From an uncultured Candidatus Nemicrothrix sp. (GTDB lineage: Bacteria > Actinomycetota > Acidimicrobiia > Acidimicrobiales > MedAcidi-G1), in contig CAJXKL010000001.1 in assembly GCA_913055915.1 (NCBI GenBank), positions 138,399-202,398 of the forward strand: DNA of 64,000 nt, read 5' to 3'. Both the position numbers and the translations under genes were made by a program. Every line of letters begins with the position of its first letter. Position 1 is the first letter of the stretch. The notes below the pieces were generated by a model. It made no database searches. It had not been told where the DNA came from and was given only the letters and a program-made list of their open reading frames with translations. This document shows, one piece after another, positions 45,075-54,338 of this stretch.

Positions 45075-45661
45075 AGGCTCCCCTTGGTGGACGGTACGGC
45101 GTCACCCTCTACTGCTACGGCGTCGCGGAGCGAGCGGGCGACCGCCTTGAAGCCAGCTTCGACTATGTGGTGCGTGTTGGCTCCGCGGATCGACTCGATG
45201 TGCAGGGCCAGCGCTGCCGAGGCGCTAAATGCGCGCCAGAACTCCTCAATGAGCTGGGGATCAAAGGGTGGTTCGCCGAGGATCTTCTGGCCCGGAAAGG
45301 TCACCTCATAGTGCAGGTACGGGCGTCCGGACAGGTCAAGGGAGACGTCGACGAGTGCCTCATCGAGAGGAACCCGGTTGGACGCGAACCGTCTGACCCC
45401 GGCTTTGTCGCCGAGGGCCTCAGAAAACGCTGTACCAATGGCAATCCCGACATCCTCGACGGTGTGGTGTGCATCGATCTCGAGGTCGCCGCGACAGTCG
45501 ACGATCAGGCCGAGGCCACCGTGCCGCCCCAACTGGTCGAGCATGTGGTCAAAGAAGGGAATTCCGGTCGAGGCGGAGACCGGTCCGCCGTCGATGTCGA
45601 TCACGACCTTCACCGCCGTCTCGCTGGTCGTGCGCTCACATGAACCGGTCCGGTCTGTCAC
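45071..45661 (-). CDS. hisB: Imidazoleglycerol-phosphate dehydratase
   Basis: The 196-residue protein has the paired H-x-x-E-D metal motifs (H-H-T-V-E-D and N-T-H-H-I-V-E) and F-F-D-H-M-L-D-Q-L. It is monofunctional, without a phosphatase domain. The GTG overlaps the hisC stop as GTGA. Confidence 0.96.
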   Translation of the reverse strand: MTDRTGSCERTTSETAVKVVIDIDGGPVSASTGIPFFDHMLDQLGRHGGLGLIVDCRGDLEIDAHHTVEDVGIAIGTAFSEALGDKAGVRRFASNRVPLDEALVDVSLDLSGRPYLHYEVTFPGQKILGEPPFDPQLIEEFWRAFSASAALALHIESIRGANTHHIVEAGFKAVARSLRDAVAVEGDAVPSTKGSL

Positions 45662-46752
45662 AACAACACCTCCCTGAGGGCAACCAGGAAGCGGTCGTCC
45701 TCGCTCTCTGTACCAATGGTTACCCGCAGGCAGTCCTTGAGACCCGCCACGGACGAAAAGTCACGCACGAGGACCGACCTGTCGAGGAGACCCTGCCATG
45801 CCTGTGTCCCCGACATTGTCTCAGGCCTGAACAGGACGAAGTTGGCCTGTGACGGCCAGACGGTCACGGGAAGTTCCCCGAGGGCGGAGGTGAGGCGCTC
45901 ACGTTCGGCTATGACGGCCTGGACACGTGCTTCCATCTCACCACCGTAGACAAGCGCGAGTATTCCGGCCTCCTGTTTGATGGAGTCCAGGTGGTACGGC
46001 AGAACGACCTTCTCCAACTCGCTGAGGCACCACGGTGGCCCAAGCAGGTAACCGAGGCGCAGGCCCGCCATGGCCCACGTCTTCGAAAACGTCCTGCTCA
46101 CCACAAGCGACTGGTCCTCTCCGAGGAGGCTCACTGCACTCGTGGGAGCAAACTGGCCGTAGGCCTCGTCGACGACAAGGAGGCCACCGTGGGGCTCAAG
46201 CAGGTCAAGCGCACTCTGGACCAGGCCATCGGGATCGAGCATGCCGGTCGGGTTATTCGGCGAGCACAGGAACAGGACGTCGGGTTGCTCGGCCTCAACG
46301 GTCTCGGCCAGGAGGTCCCTGTGGAGCGAGAAGTCGGAGCGTCGGGTGGACCGGACCAGGCGTGTCCCGGTGATTCTGGCGATCTGGGAATGCATTGCGT
46401 ACGTGGGTTCGAACACCGCGGCGGAGCGGCCTGCACCTCCGTAGGCCAGAAGAGTGGATTGGAGCACCTCGTTTGAGCCGTTGGCGCAGAACACCCAGTC
46501 GGGGTCCAGGCCGTAGCGGTCCCCCAGGGCGGCACGCAGCCGGTCCGCACCCCGGTCGGGATACCTGTTGAGGTCCATTCCGGCCAGGGCCTGGCGCAGG
46601 TCAGACATGAATCCGGGCGGTGGTGGCTCGGCTGCCTCGTTGGTGTTAAGGCGCACGTCAACGTCAACCTGGGGAGAGTGGTAGCCGACCAGCGAGGCAA
46701 CGTCTGAACGTGCAGGAGCCCTCTGCCCCAGTGGAGTCTCGGATTCAGCCAT
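45658..46752 (-). CDS. hisC: Histidinol-phosphate aminotransferase
   Basis: The 364-residue class I/II PLP aminotransferase has A-N-G-S-N-E near residue 90, C-S-P-N-N-P-T-G, D-E-A-Y-G, and the lysine in S-R-T-F-S-K-T-W. It transfers an amino group from glutamate to imidazole acetol phosphate. ATG overlaps the hisD stop by 8 bp. Confidence 0.94.
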   Translation of the reverse strand: MAESETPLGQRAPARSDVASLVGYHSPQVDVDVRLNTNEAAEPPPPGFMSDLRQALAGMDLNRYPDRGADRLRAALGDRYGLDPDWVFCANGSNEVLQSTLLAYGGAGRSAAVFEPTYAMHSQIARITGTRLVRSTRRSDFSLHRDLLAETVEAEQPDVLFLCSPNNPTGMLDPDGLVQSALDLLEPHGGLLVVDEAYGQFAPTSAVSLLGEDQSLVVSRTFSKTWAMAGLRLGYLLGPPWCLSELEKVVLPYHLDSIKQEAGILALVYGGEMEARVQAVIAERERLTSALGELPVTVWPSQANFVLFRPETMSGTQAWQGLLDRSVLVRDFSSVAGLKDCLRVTIGTESEDDRFLVALREVLL

Positions 46753-48031
46753 CGGCCAGGCGCATCCTTACGGACTCAGCATGGGCGTCGAGTCCCTCGA
46801 CTTCGGCAAGAGCCACGATATGGGGCCCCAACCGCTCGATGGCTGCCCTGTCGGCGGTGACCACATGGACGTCCTTGGTAAAGTCCGAGACGGTCAGGGC
46901 ACCGGCGAACCTTGCGGTTCCGGCGGTTGGTAGGACATGGCTGGGACCGGCCATGTAGTCACCGAGAGATGCCGGCGACCACGGCCCACAGAACACAGCA
47001 CCGGCATTTCTGACCTTCAGGGCGAGCTCGCCAGCATTCGCGCACATCAACTGAAGGTGTTCGGGCGCGATCTCATCGGCAACCGCCAGTGCCTCCACCG
47101 GGCCGTCAATGAGCAAACAGTTCCCGGCCACTGCAAGGGTCGCCTCGATGTCGGACCTGCGGGGTGAAGTGGCGACGATTTGGCCGATTGCCGCCTCAAC
47201 TGCATCGGCTACCTCCTCGTCCCAAGTGACAAGCCACGCCAGGCCGTTTGGGCCGTGTTCGGCCTGCACGACCACGTCGATGGCAGCGAACTCGGGTGGG
47301 ACGCTGTCATCGGCGATGACGATCACCTCTGAGGGACCGGCGAATCCCGCGGGGATCCCGACCGCGCCAGCGACCTCCTGTTTTGCAACAGCCACATAGA
47401 CGTTCCCGGGGCCCACGATCACGTCGACCGGAACAATGCTGGCTGTGCCGTAGGCGAGGGCTGCGATGGCTTGGGCTCCGCCGACAGGGTGCACCATGTC
47501 GACATCGGCAACAGCGGCCGCAGCGAGGGTGGAATCGGGTATCCGGCCATCGGGGCCCGGCGGCACACATACGACGACCTCGTCGACCCCGGCGACCCTG
47601 GCGGGAACAGCCGTCATGAGCAACGTTGACGGGTAGGCCGCCCTACCGCCCGGCACGTAGCACCCGGCGCGGTCAACCGGCCTTGGAATCGTGCGGACCA
47701 CCAGGCCATCTGATCCATGCATGCTCTCCGGCCGAACCTGACCCTCGTGATACCTGCGTATTGCCTCGGCCGATGCGTAGAGGGCTTCGCGGACCTCGGC
47801 CCCAACCCTCTCGAGAGCCTCACCCATTTCGGTACGACCGACACGAAGGCTCGGCGGTGAGGTGCCGTCAAACCGCTCGGTGAACTTCGCCAAGGCGTCG
47901 TCACCGCCCTCTCTGACCGCGGCAATGATCGAACGGACCGTTTCGACGGCCGTGGCACCAACAGGTTCGGGACGCGGCAGAACCTCGGCCAGAGAGCCGG
48001 TGAACCCTCGGAGGTCGAGTCGGGTCAGCAC
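46745..48031 (-). CDS. hisD: Histidinol dehydrogenase
   Basis: The 428-residue protein has the zinc site Q-A-E-H-G and D-Y-M-A-G-P-S-H-V-L-P-T, and E-H-L-Q near residue 335. P-G-G-R-A-A-Y-P-S is the substrate region. It oxidises histidinol to histidine in two NAD-dependent steps. A GTG start gives the normal length. It is the first gene of the his-trpE operon; hisG and hisE are not in the window. Confidence 0.96.
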   Translation of the reverse strand: MLTRLDLRGFTGSLAEVLPRPEPVGATAVETVRSIIAAVREGGDDALAKFTERFDGTSPPSLRVGRTEMGEALERVGAEVREALYASAEAIRRYHEGQVRPESMHGSDGLVVRTIPRPVDRAGCYVPGGRAAYPSTLLMTAVPARVAGVDEVVVCVPPGPDGRIPDSTLAAAAVADVDMVHPVGGAQAIAALAYGTASIVPVDVIVGPGNVYVAVAKQEVAGAVGIPAGFAGPSEVIVIADDSVPPEFAAIDVVVQAEHGPNGLAWLVTWDEEVADAVEAAIGQIVATSPRRSDIEATLAVAGNCLLIDGPVEALAVADEIAPEHLQLMCANAGELALKVRNAGAVFCGPWSPASLGDYMAGPSHVLPTAGTARFAGALTVSDFTKDVHVVTADRAAIERLGPHIVALAEVEGLDAHAESVRMRLADG

Positions 48032-48084
48032 CCCGCCACGCTACCGGGCAGCACCGGTACGGACGGCGGCATTTCGGGTCACCT

Positions 48085-48306
48085 GTGGCACCCGCTGCAG
48101 TACTGGACCAGACTCCCGACGTGGAACCGGACCCGGAGGCGGAACTCTCCTCGCTCGCCAGCCAGCTCGACGAGTTGATCGGGCGGGTTGGAACCATTCT
48201 AGGAAACACGGAACAAGGCGACCGGGCCGACGGCCAATCAGCCCTTCTGGAGGTCGAACGCCACCTTGTGGGTGCCCGTAGGGAGTTGGAGCGCCGAACC
48301 CGTTAG
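48085..48306 (+). CDS. Small acidic/helical protein, unknown function
   Basis: A 73-residue open frame with a low-complexity P/E/D N-terminus and an amphipathic C-terminal half (L-D-E-L-I-G-R-V-G ... L-E-V-E-R-H-L-V-G-A-R-R). The GTG at 48085 is uncertain; a later GTG at about 48121 is possible. It ends overlapping the convergent nth gene by 4 bp. I recognise no family. Confidence 0.45.
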   Translation: MAPAAVLDQTPDVEPDPEAELSSLASQLDELIGRVGTILGNTEQGDRADGQSALLEVERHLVGARRELERRTR

Positions 48307-48944
48307 ACAGTCGAGGACGGGCAGTAGTCATTCAACACACAGTCCTCGCAACGCGGCGAACGACTCGGACAGACACGCCGCCCGTGGAGTATCAACAAGA
48401 GGCTGAACAGGCCCCTTTCGACTGCAGGAACCATGGGGTTGAGGACCGTCTCCACCTTCACTGGATCGGTCTCGTCGGTAATGTCGAGCCGCCTCGCCAG
48501 GCGACCAACATGCGTGTCGACAGGAAGGCCCGGCAGATCCAGGGCCACACTACGAACGACGTTCGCCGTTTTGCGGCCGACGCCGGGCAGCGAAACCAGG
48601 TCCGACATTGCTCCGGGGACCACGCCGTCGTACACATCGGCGAGCCTCCTGGCCATTCCCATCAGGTTTCGTGCCTTTGCAGAGTAGAAGCCCGTCGAGT
48701 GCACCAGTTCCTCGAGGTCTTCGGGAGCGGCATCTGCAAGGGCATCAGCATCCGGGTAGGCGACGAAGACCGCTGGTGTAACCAGGTTGACCCGCTTGTC
48801 TGTGCACTGGGCCGACAAGATCGTGGCTACGAGCAACTGGAACGGGTTGGAGTGGTCGAGTTCACACTGGGCGTCGGGGTACTCCGCTCCGAGGCGCCTG
48901 TGTGCCTCTCTGGCTCGCCCCCGGGGGGTTCTCGGTGTTCCCAC
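48303..48944 (-). CDS. nth: Endonuclease III
   Basis: The 213-residue protein has the helix-hairpin-helix L-P-G-V-G-R-K-T-A, the catalytic lysine in Q-C-T-D-K-R, and the catalytic aspartate in V-D-T-H-V. The C-terminal [4Fe-4S] cysteines are C-P-S-R-S-P-R-C-E-D-C and the last C-P. It excises oxidised pyrimidines and nicks the abasic site. The GTG at 48944 avoids overlap with the divergent mycothiol gene; a longer open frame starts at 49049. Confidence 0.93.
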   Translation of the reverse strand: MGTPRTPRGRAREAHRRLGAEYPDAQCELDHSNPFQLLVATILSAQCTDKRVNLVTPAVFVAYPDADALADAAPEDLEELVHSTGFYSAKARNLMGMARRLADVYDGVVPGAMSDLVSLPGVGRKTANVVRSVALDLPGLPVDTHVGRLARRLDITDETDPVKVETVLNPMVPAVERGLFSLLLILHGRRVCPSRSPRCEDCVLNDYCPSSTV

Positions 48945-48996
48945 GTCGTCGGACAGTATCCGGCGCTGCCGCCTACCGGCGGTAGCCTCCTCTCGA

Positions 48997-49722
48997 ATGG
49001 AGCGACTTGTTGTCTCGGACGGTACGGACACTGCCACCCTGGTCGCCACCCAGGATCACTGGGTCCTGACCGTAGATGTCCCCCGCGGTGAGGCTGAGCG
49101 CCGCCAGCGCCTCCTCGAAGCCGCTGCCCAGGCCCTCGGCACCGAAGGTGGCGGACGCATCGTGTTCTGGGTCGACGACGCCGACGAGGCTGGCGACCGT
49201 GTGCCGCTGGCCGCCGGCTTCACTCCCTTCAGGGACCTATGGAAGCTGGGTCGACCGCTTCCCGCCATTCCGGGCTCTATTGCGACCAGGCCCTTTGTCG
49301 AGGCGGACACCGCTTCGTTTCTCGAGGTGAACAACCGGGCCTTCGACTGGCATCCGGATCAGGGCGAAATGACCGAAGCCGACTTCGCAGCCCGACTAGC
49401 AGAACCGTGGTTCGACGCTAAGGGTTTTCGAATCTGGGATAACGGCAACGGAGAACTGGGCGGATTCTGCTGGACCAAGGTCCACACCGACGTCAAACCT
49501 CCGATTGGTGAGATCTATGCGATTGCCGTTGATCCTGATCTCCGAGGGCAGGGCCTCGGCCGTGAACTCACCCTCGCCGGCCTAGGGTGGCTCGCCGGCC
49601 TGGGCCTACGACGGACGATCCTCTACGTGGAGTCAGACAACCGGCCTGCCAACCGGATGTACGACGAACTCGGGTTCGAGCACGAGGCCACTAACCGGGC
49701 CTACCAGCGCATTCTTCGATGA
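48997..49722 (+). CDS. mshD: Mycothiol synthase
   Basis: The 241-residue protein has a C-terminal GNAT domain with V-N-N-R-A-F-D-W-H-P-D-Q-G, the acetyl-CoA loop R-G-Q-G-L-G-R, and L-Y-V-E-S-D-N plus Y-D-E-L-G-F. The first 90 residues are a reduced remnant of the N-terminal GNAT half, so it is shorter than the usual 290-310. It acetylates Cys-GlcN-Ins, the last step of mycothiol synthesis, an actinobacterial thiol. Its stop overlaps the rlmN start (ATGA). Confidence 0.88.
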   Translation: MERLVVSDGTDTATLVATQDHWVLTVDVPRGEAERRQRLLEAAAQALGTEGGGRIVFWVDDADEAGDRVPLAAGFTPFRDLWKLGRPLPAIPGSIATRPFVEADTASFLEVNNRAFDWHPDQGEMTEADFAARLAEPWFDAKGFRIWDNGNGELGGFCWTKVHTDVKPPIGEIYAIAVDPDLRGQGLGRELTLAGLGWLAGLGLRRTILYVESDNRPANRMYDELGFEHEATNRAYQRILR

Positions 49723-50831
49723 CCGCCGACACCCCGGCGTCTGACGCCTCTGACAGGGCTGAACGCCGCGGAACAACCTCCCGCTACGACCATGACCGCT
49801 CAGACCTGGAAGCCCTGCTAACTGGCCTGCCGGCCTACCGGACGAACCAGCTGTGGCAGGGCCTCTACAGCGACCTGGCCGACCCGGCCGACATCACCAC
49901 GCTTCCGGTAACGCTTCGAAGTGAGCTCGCCGACAAGTTACCCGCTGCCCTCCACCTGGACCACCGGTCGGTGGGCGACACCGGCCAGACGGTCAAGTGG
50001 CTCTGGCGCCTCGCCGACGGCTCTCTGATCGAGACGGTGCTCATGCACTACGAGGATCGATCCACCGTCTGTGTCAGCTCCCAGGCCGGTTGTGCCATGG
50101 CCTGTGGCTTCTGCGCCACCGGCCAGATGGGGTTTGACCGGCACCTCTCAACCGGAGAGATGGTCGAGCAGGTGGTACGGGCACAGCGCGAGGCCGGCGA
50201 GCGGCGGGTCTCGAACGTGGTCTTCATGGGCATGGGTGAACCACTCGCCAACTACGACCACACCTGGGCAGCGGTCGAGCGAATCCACGGCGCCCTCGGC
50301 CTCTCAGCACGACACCTGACCATTTCCACCGTCGGCCTCATACCCGGAATCCTCAGGCTTGCCGAGGAGGGCCTACCGGTGAACCTGGCCGTATCGCTCC
50401 ACGCTGCAAACGACCGACTCCGCGACCACCTTGTGCCGGTGAACCGCCGATGGCCGCTGGCAGCGCTAGCCGAGGCCTGTAGCCACCACGCAGCCACGAC
50501 CGGGCGGCGGCTCTCCTTTGAGTGGGCCCTGATGCACGACGTGAACGACACGCTCAGAGATGCCGCCGAGCTGGCCGACTACGTAGGCCCCCTGGCGGCC
50601 CATGTGAACCTGATCCCGCTCAACCCCACACCCGACTGGCCAACCCGCGGCTCATCCCCCCTCCGGGTCAGGGAATTCGCCGGCGAGCTCGGGAACCGGG
50701 GAATCAACGCAACTCTCCGCCGCACCCGCGGTGTTGACATCGACGCTGCATGCGGTCAGTTGAGGGCCGAGCGCACATCGGTTGATCTGGGGACACCACG
50801 GCGTGAAGCGCCACCTCGCCTGCCAGACTGA
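49719..50831 (+). CDS. rlmN: Dual-specificity RNA methyltransferase RlmN
   Basis: The 370-residue radical-SAM enzyme has the C-x3-C-x2-C cluster motif in C-A-M-A-C-G-F-C, G-M-G-E-P-L-A-N-Y, and the C-terminal methyl-carrying cysteine in D-A-C-G-Q-L. It methylates A2503 of 23S rRNA and A37 of some tRNAs at C2. The first 30 residues are charged and poorly conserved. It is coupled to mshD. Confidence 0.95.
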   Translation: MTADTPASDASDRAERRGTTSRYDHDRSDLEALLTGLPAYRTNQLWQGLYSDLADPADITTLPVTLRSELADKLPAALHLDHRSVGDTGQTVKWLWRLADGSLIETVLMHYEDRSTVCVSSQAGCAMACGFCATGQMGFDRHLSTGEMVEQVVRAQREAGERRVSNVVFMGMGEPLANYDHTWAAVERIHGALGLSARHLTISTVGLIPGILRLAEEGLPVNLAVSLHAANDRLRDHLVPVNRRWPLAALAEACSHHAATTGRRLSFEWALMHDVNDTLRDAAELADYVGPLAAHVNLIPLNPTPDWPTRGSSPLRVREFAGELGNRGINATLRRTRGVDIDAACGQLRAERTSVDLGTPRREAPPRLPD

Positions 50832-50835
50832 ACCG

Positions 50836-51177
50836 ATGGAATCACGCCGCTGGTTGAACCGGTACCAACCACAGACACTCGTCACCGGGACCATGCTCCT
50901 CTACATCGAGGGCCTCTTCAACCTTGTCAGAGGAACGGAGCTGATGTTCATCGGGCTCGTGATGTTCCCAGCCGCCTATGCGATCGCCAACGACAGGCGT
51001 TGGGGTTGGAGGCTCGGGGTAGGAGCCGCTGCCCTCGCGGTTCTGCTTCGACTGACCTCAATCGTCTCTTACGGGTTCACCCCGACGGTCCTGTTGATTC
51101 TGGTGTTCCCGGTGGCCCTACTGGTCCTGCTTGTCCACCCGATCAGCAGAGAGTACCAACGGGTCTGGTTCTCCTGA
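50836..51177 (+). CDS. Small membrane protein, unknown function
   Basis: The 113-residue protein has about three hydrophobic helices (from V-T-G-T-M-L-L-Y-I-E-G, A-A-A-L-A-V-L-L-R-L, and T-V-L-L-I-L-V-F-P-V-A-L-L-V-L-L) and an R-x-x-W N-terminus. ATG at 50836 is 4 bp after rlmN. It probably belongs to the same operon, 2 bp before the ubiE-like gene. I recognise no family. Confidence 0.65.
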   Translation: MESRRWLNRYQPQTLVTGTMLLYIEGLFNLVRGTELMFIGLVMFPAAYAIANDRRWGWRLGVGAAALAVLLRLTSIVSYGFTPTVLLILVFPVALLVLLVHPISREYQRVWFS

Positions 51178-51179
51178 CC

Positions 51180-51899
51180 ATGTCGGGAACCGCCGACCCC
51201 TCTTCAGGAGGTCAGGGCGCTCCGCTCCCCCGGGGAGAGGCCAAGTCAGTCGAGGTGCGGCGCATGTTCGACAGCATCGCCCCCCGCTACGACCTGGTGA
51301 ACAGGATCATGACATTTCGCCTGGATGTCGCCTGGCGTAGGCGAACCGTGGCGGCGCTGCAGTTGGCGGACGGCTCCACCGTCATGGACGTGGCCTGCGG
51401 CACAGGAGACCTCTGCAGGGATATTCAGCGGGCGAGATACCTGGCCATCGGCCTGGACATGTCGTGGGGAATGCTCGCCGCGGCACGTACTGATGCTCCC
51501 CTGGTGCATGCCGACGCCCTACTCCAACCCGCCAGGTCCGGAGCCCTCGATGGACTCACCTGTGGTTTTGCCCTCCGGAACTTCACGGCCCTTGAGCCGT
51601 TCCTCTCTGAGGCGGCCCGGCTCCTCAGGCACGGTGGCCGCATGGCCCTGCTCGAGGTTGACAGCCCGACCAATCCGGTCCTGCGGGCCGGCCACGGCAT
51701 CTACTTCGGCAGGGTAGCTCCCCTCGTCGGAGGCCTCTTCTCAGACAGGGCCGCCTACCGGTACCTACCTCGTTCGGTGGCCTACCTTCCGCCCGAACCT
51801 GAACTGTTGGCCATGGTCGCTGCAGCCGGTTTCAAAGACGTCGACAAGGTTCGCCTGTCAGGTGGGATCGCCCAGTTGATTACAGCCACCCGTTCCTAA
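51180..51899 (+). CDS. UbiE/MenG-type methyltransferase
   Basis: The 239-residue protein has F-D-S-I-A-P-R-Y-D-L-V-N-R-I-M, the diagnostic UbiE/MenG N-terminus. D-V-A-C-G-T-G-D-L binds SAM and G-F-A-L-R-N-F follows. It most likely methylates demethylmenaquinone, since menA is the convergent neighbour. ATG at 51180 follows the membrane protein stop by 2 bp. MenG is the likely name, but a broader UbiE-like role cannot be excluded. Confidence 0.85.
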   Translation: MSGTADPSSGGQGAPLPRGEAKSVEVRRMFDSIAPRYDLVNRIMTFRLDVAWRRRTVAALQLADGSTVMDVACGTGDLCRDIQRARYLAIGLDMSWGMLAAARTDAPLVHADALLQPARSGALDGLTCGFALRNFTALEPFLSEAARLLRHGGRMALLEVDSPTNPVLRAGHGIYFGRVAPLVGGLFSDRAAYRYLPRSVAYLPPEPELLAMVAAAGFKDVDKVRLSGGIAQLITATRS

Positions 51900-51909
51900 A
51901 CGACACTGC

Positions 51910-52773
51910 TCAGACGGATAGCACCAGGCCGATTGCGAGCAGGGCGCCGGCCAGCATCTGTGTACGAGCCGTTCGGCCGAGCACTGGAACCAGGTCGGCT
52001 CCACCTGCTCCGCGCAGCACTGCGCGGACAGCCGGGCCCGCAGTCACCCCACCGCCGAGGACCAGAACGGCCCAGGGACGCTCCAGAGCACAGAGGGATC
52101 CGAGGACCAGACCGCCGTCAGCCATAGCCACGTAGAGCCACCGTGTGCGGCGCTCACCGATCCTCACGGCCAGGGTGCGCTTTCCGACCTTCTCATCGGT
52201 CGGAATGTCACGCAGGTTGTTCACGACGAGGAGTGCAACTGCGAGAAGGCCTACCGCTGAGCCGGCCAGAAGGGCCAGTCCCGTGATCTCCCGTGCGTGG
52301 ACGTAGGCGCTTCCGACCGTCGCTACAAGGCCGAAGAACACGAACACGAACACCTCACCCAGGCCCAGGTAGCCGTAGGGCCGCGGACCTCCGGTGTAGA
52401 ACCAGCCGGCAGCAATCGACGCTGCACCGACGAGAAGCAGCCACGGGGTGACCGCTATGGCGAGGGACAGGCCCGCGGTGGCCGCCACGGCAAAGGCTAC
52501 TCCGGTGGCCAACCTGACCTCTGTGGGTGAGGCCATTCCCGAACCGACAAGCCTTAACGGTCCTGTCCTGTCCGGTCCGTCGGTTCCACGCACTCCGTCT
52601 GCGAGATCGTTCGAATAGTTTGTACCCACCTGTAGGGCCACGGCAACGACGAGCGCCAGAAGGGCCCGCCACCAGACAACCCCCGAGCCGGCTGCGACCG
52701 CGGTGCCTACGGCTACCGGAACGATCGCAGCGGGAAGGGTTCGGGGTCGTGCCCCAAGTATCCAACGCTGCAT
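51910..52773 (-). CDS. menA: 1,4-dihydroxy-2-naphthoate polyprenyltransferase
   Basis: The 287-residue membrane protein of the UbiA fold has about eight to nine helices, the N-terminal R-P-R-T-L-P-A-A, and the first aspartate-rich motif N-Y-S-N-D-L-A-D-G. The second aspartate segment is in N-N-L-R-D-I-P-T-D. It attaches the polyprenyl tail in menaquinone synthesis. ATG at 52773 fits the family; the longer open frame upstream is not conserved. Confidence 0.92.
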   Translation of the reverse strand: MQRWILGARPRTLPAAIVPVAVGTAVAAGSGVVWWRALLALVVAVALQVGTNYSNDLADGVRGTDGPDRTGPLRLVGSGMASPTEVRLATGVAFAVAATAGLSLAIAVTPWLLLVGAASIAAGWFYTGGPRPYGYLGLGEVFVFVFFGLVATVGSAYVHAREITGLALLAGSAVGLLAVALLVVNNLRDIPTDEKVGKRTLAVRIGERRTRWLYVAMADGGLVLGSLCALERPWAVLVLGGGVTAGPAVRAVLRGAGGADLVPVLGRTARTQMLAGALLAIGLVLSV

Positions 52774-52842
52774 CACCCCAGTCTGCCAGCGAAGGGGCCG
52801 ACGGCCGATCCCACGCCGCCTGACCGGTATGGTCAGCGCCCT

Positions 52843-53000
52843 GTGAACCGCCTCACCGGGGAAACCACCCCTACCTGGGCCAACACGCTGACAACCCCGT
52901 CGACTGGTTTCCGTGGGGCTCAGAGGCCTGCGCCGCTGCTGCAGAGTTGGACAGACCGACCCCCCTGTCGGTGGGCTACTCCGCATGCCCTGCAGGAGGC
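52843..53000 (+). pseudogene. N-terminal remnant of a DUF255 / thioredoxin-domain (YyaL) gene, frameshifted
   Basis: A GTG opens V-N-R-L-T-G-E-T-T. After one missing base in a C-run near 52866-52870 the frame changes and reads [16 protein letters not shown], then L-S-V-G-Y-S-A-C. These are the diagnostic opening motifs of DUF255/spermatogenesis-associated-protein-20-like proteins. The C-H-W-C active site and the remaining 600 or so residues are gone. It fills the gap between menA and the thiolase. Confidence 0.75.
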
Positions 53001-53080
53001 CCTGAGTCTCACCTAGTTGCTACAGCCTCAGGCGGCCTTCTCCAGGGAGTAGTCGGCAGGGCGACAAAAGATGCGTTTTG

Positions 53081-54283
53081 TCACGCTGCCGCCTTCTCTA
53101 GTATGTGGATTCCACAGGAGGACCCCAGGCCGATCACGTGGGCAAGGCCCACCTTGGCGCCCTTGATCTGACGGTCCCCTGCCTCGCCACGCAGGTGGGT
53201 GGTGACCTCGAACACGTTGGCGACACCGGTCGCACCGATCGGGTGCCCCTTGGAGATGAGTCCACCGGACACGTTCACCGGCGTGGTGCCGTCACGGAAC
53301 GGAGCCCCGGAGTCGATGAAGTCGCCTGCGCCACCCCGCTCACACAACCCCAGGTTGTCGTAGTGGATCAGTTCGGCCGTGGCAAAGCAGTCGTGCAACT
53401 CGACCAGGTCGAGGTCCTCGGGGCCGATGCCGGCCTTCTCGTAGGCCTGGCTGGCGGCATTGCGAGTGAGGGTATTCACGTCTGGCTGGACCTGGCCGCT
53501 CTCCACGTACGGATCGGATGTGAGCACCGATGCGGCTATCCGGACAGCCCTCTTCTGGGCCCGCTTGGGCATCGAACGCAGGCGCTCCTCAGAGACCAGG
53601 ATGGCTGCGGCGGCACCGTCGCCGGTCGGGCAGCACATCAGCAGAGTGTTCGGGTAGCTCTGAACCGGTGAGTCCATGACCTCCTCAAGCGAGAACTCCT
53701 TCTGGTACTGGGCCAGCGGGTTCAGTGTGGAGTGGAGGTGGTTCTTGTAGGCGACCTTGGCGAACTGCTCGAAGCCGACGCCGTCATTCTCGTAGGCGTA
53801 CGCCATACCAGCCTGGGCGAACACACCCGGCATGGTTGCAGTGCCGAGAACGCCGTCTACAGAGGTGACCGCCCCGAACCTGCCAGACGGCTCGTAGACA
53901 TTGGCCTCGACCTTGGAGCCACCGGCGAGCAGGCCCATCTTTCCCATTTGCTCGACACCGACAGCGAGGCCCATTGAGGCCTCTCCGGCTTTGATGGCTA
54001 GGTACACCGTACGGATCGCTGTAGCGCCCGTGGCGCACGCGTTGGTGACGTTGAACACCGGAATGCCAGTTTGGCCGATCTGCTTCTGGATGCGCTGGCC
54101 CATGCTTGTGTTGGCCTGGAACAGGGTTCCAGCGGCCATTACGTCCATGTCATGTACCGTCACGCCGCCGTCGGTGAAAGCCTCCAGGCACACCCTGGCC
54201 CCAAGGTCGACGGCATCAAGGTCGGGGTAGCGCCCGAACCGGGTCATGCTCGTTCCGAGTACCCAGACTGAGTCACCTGCCAT
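53081..54283 (-). CDS. Thiolase / SCP-2-type acetyl-CoA acetyltransferase-like
   Basis: The 400-residue thiolase-fold protein has the active cysteine in [14 protein letters not shown], and the general-base histidine in K-G-H-P-I-G-A-T-G. The SCP-x/non-decarboxylating branch fits best. It is downstream of a DUF35 gene; such thiolase-DUF35 pairs form heteromeric complexes, for example the Ltp2 aldolase of steroid side-chain degradation. Which reaction occurs here is unknown. ATG at 54283 is used; the open frame continues upstream without conservation. Confidence 0.85.
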   Translation of the reverse strand: MAGDSVWVLGTSMTRFGRYPDLDAVDLGARVCLEAFTDGGVTVHDMDVMAAGTLFQANTSMGQRIQKQIGQTGIPVFNVTNACATGATAIRTVYLAIKAGEASMGLAVGVEQMGKMGLLAGGSKVEANVYEPSGRFGAVTSVDGVLGTATMPGVFAQAGMAYAYENDGVGFEQFAKVAYKNHLHSTLNPLAQYQKEFSLEEVMDSPVQSYPNTLLMCCPTGDGAAAAILVSEERLRSMPKRAQKRAVRIAASVLTSDPYVESGQVQPDVNTLTRNAASQAYEKAGIGPEDLDLVELHDCFATAELIHYDNLGLCERGGAGDFIDSGAPFRDGTTPVNVSGGLISKGHPIGATGVANVFEVTTHLRGEAGDRQIKGAKVGLAHVIGLGSSCGIHILEKAAA

Positions 54284-54338
54284 GGAATCGTCCTTTCGCT
54301 GAGTTCGTCTAGATGAACGTGTCGGATCTCTTAGTGTG

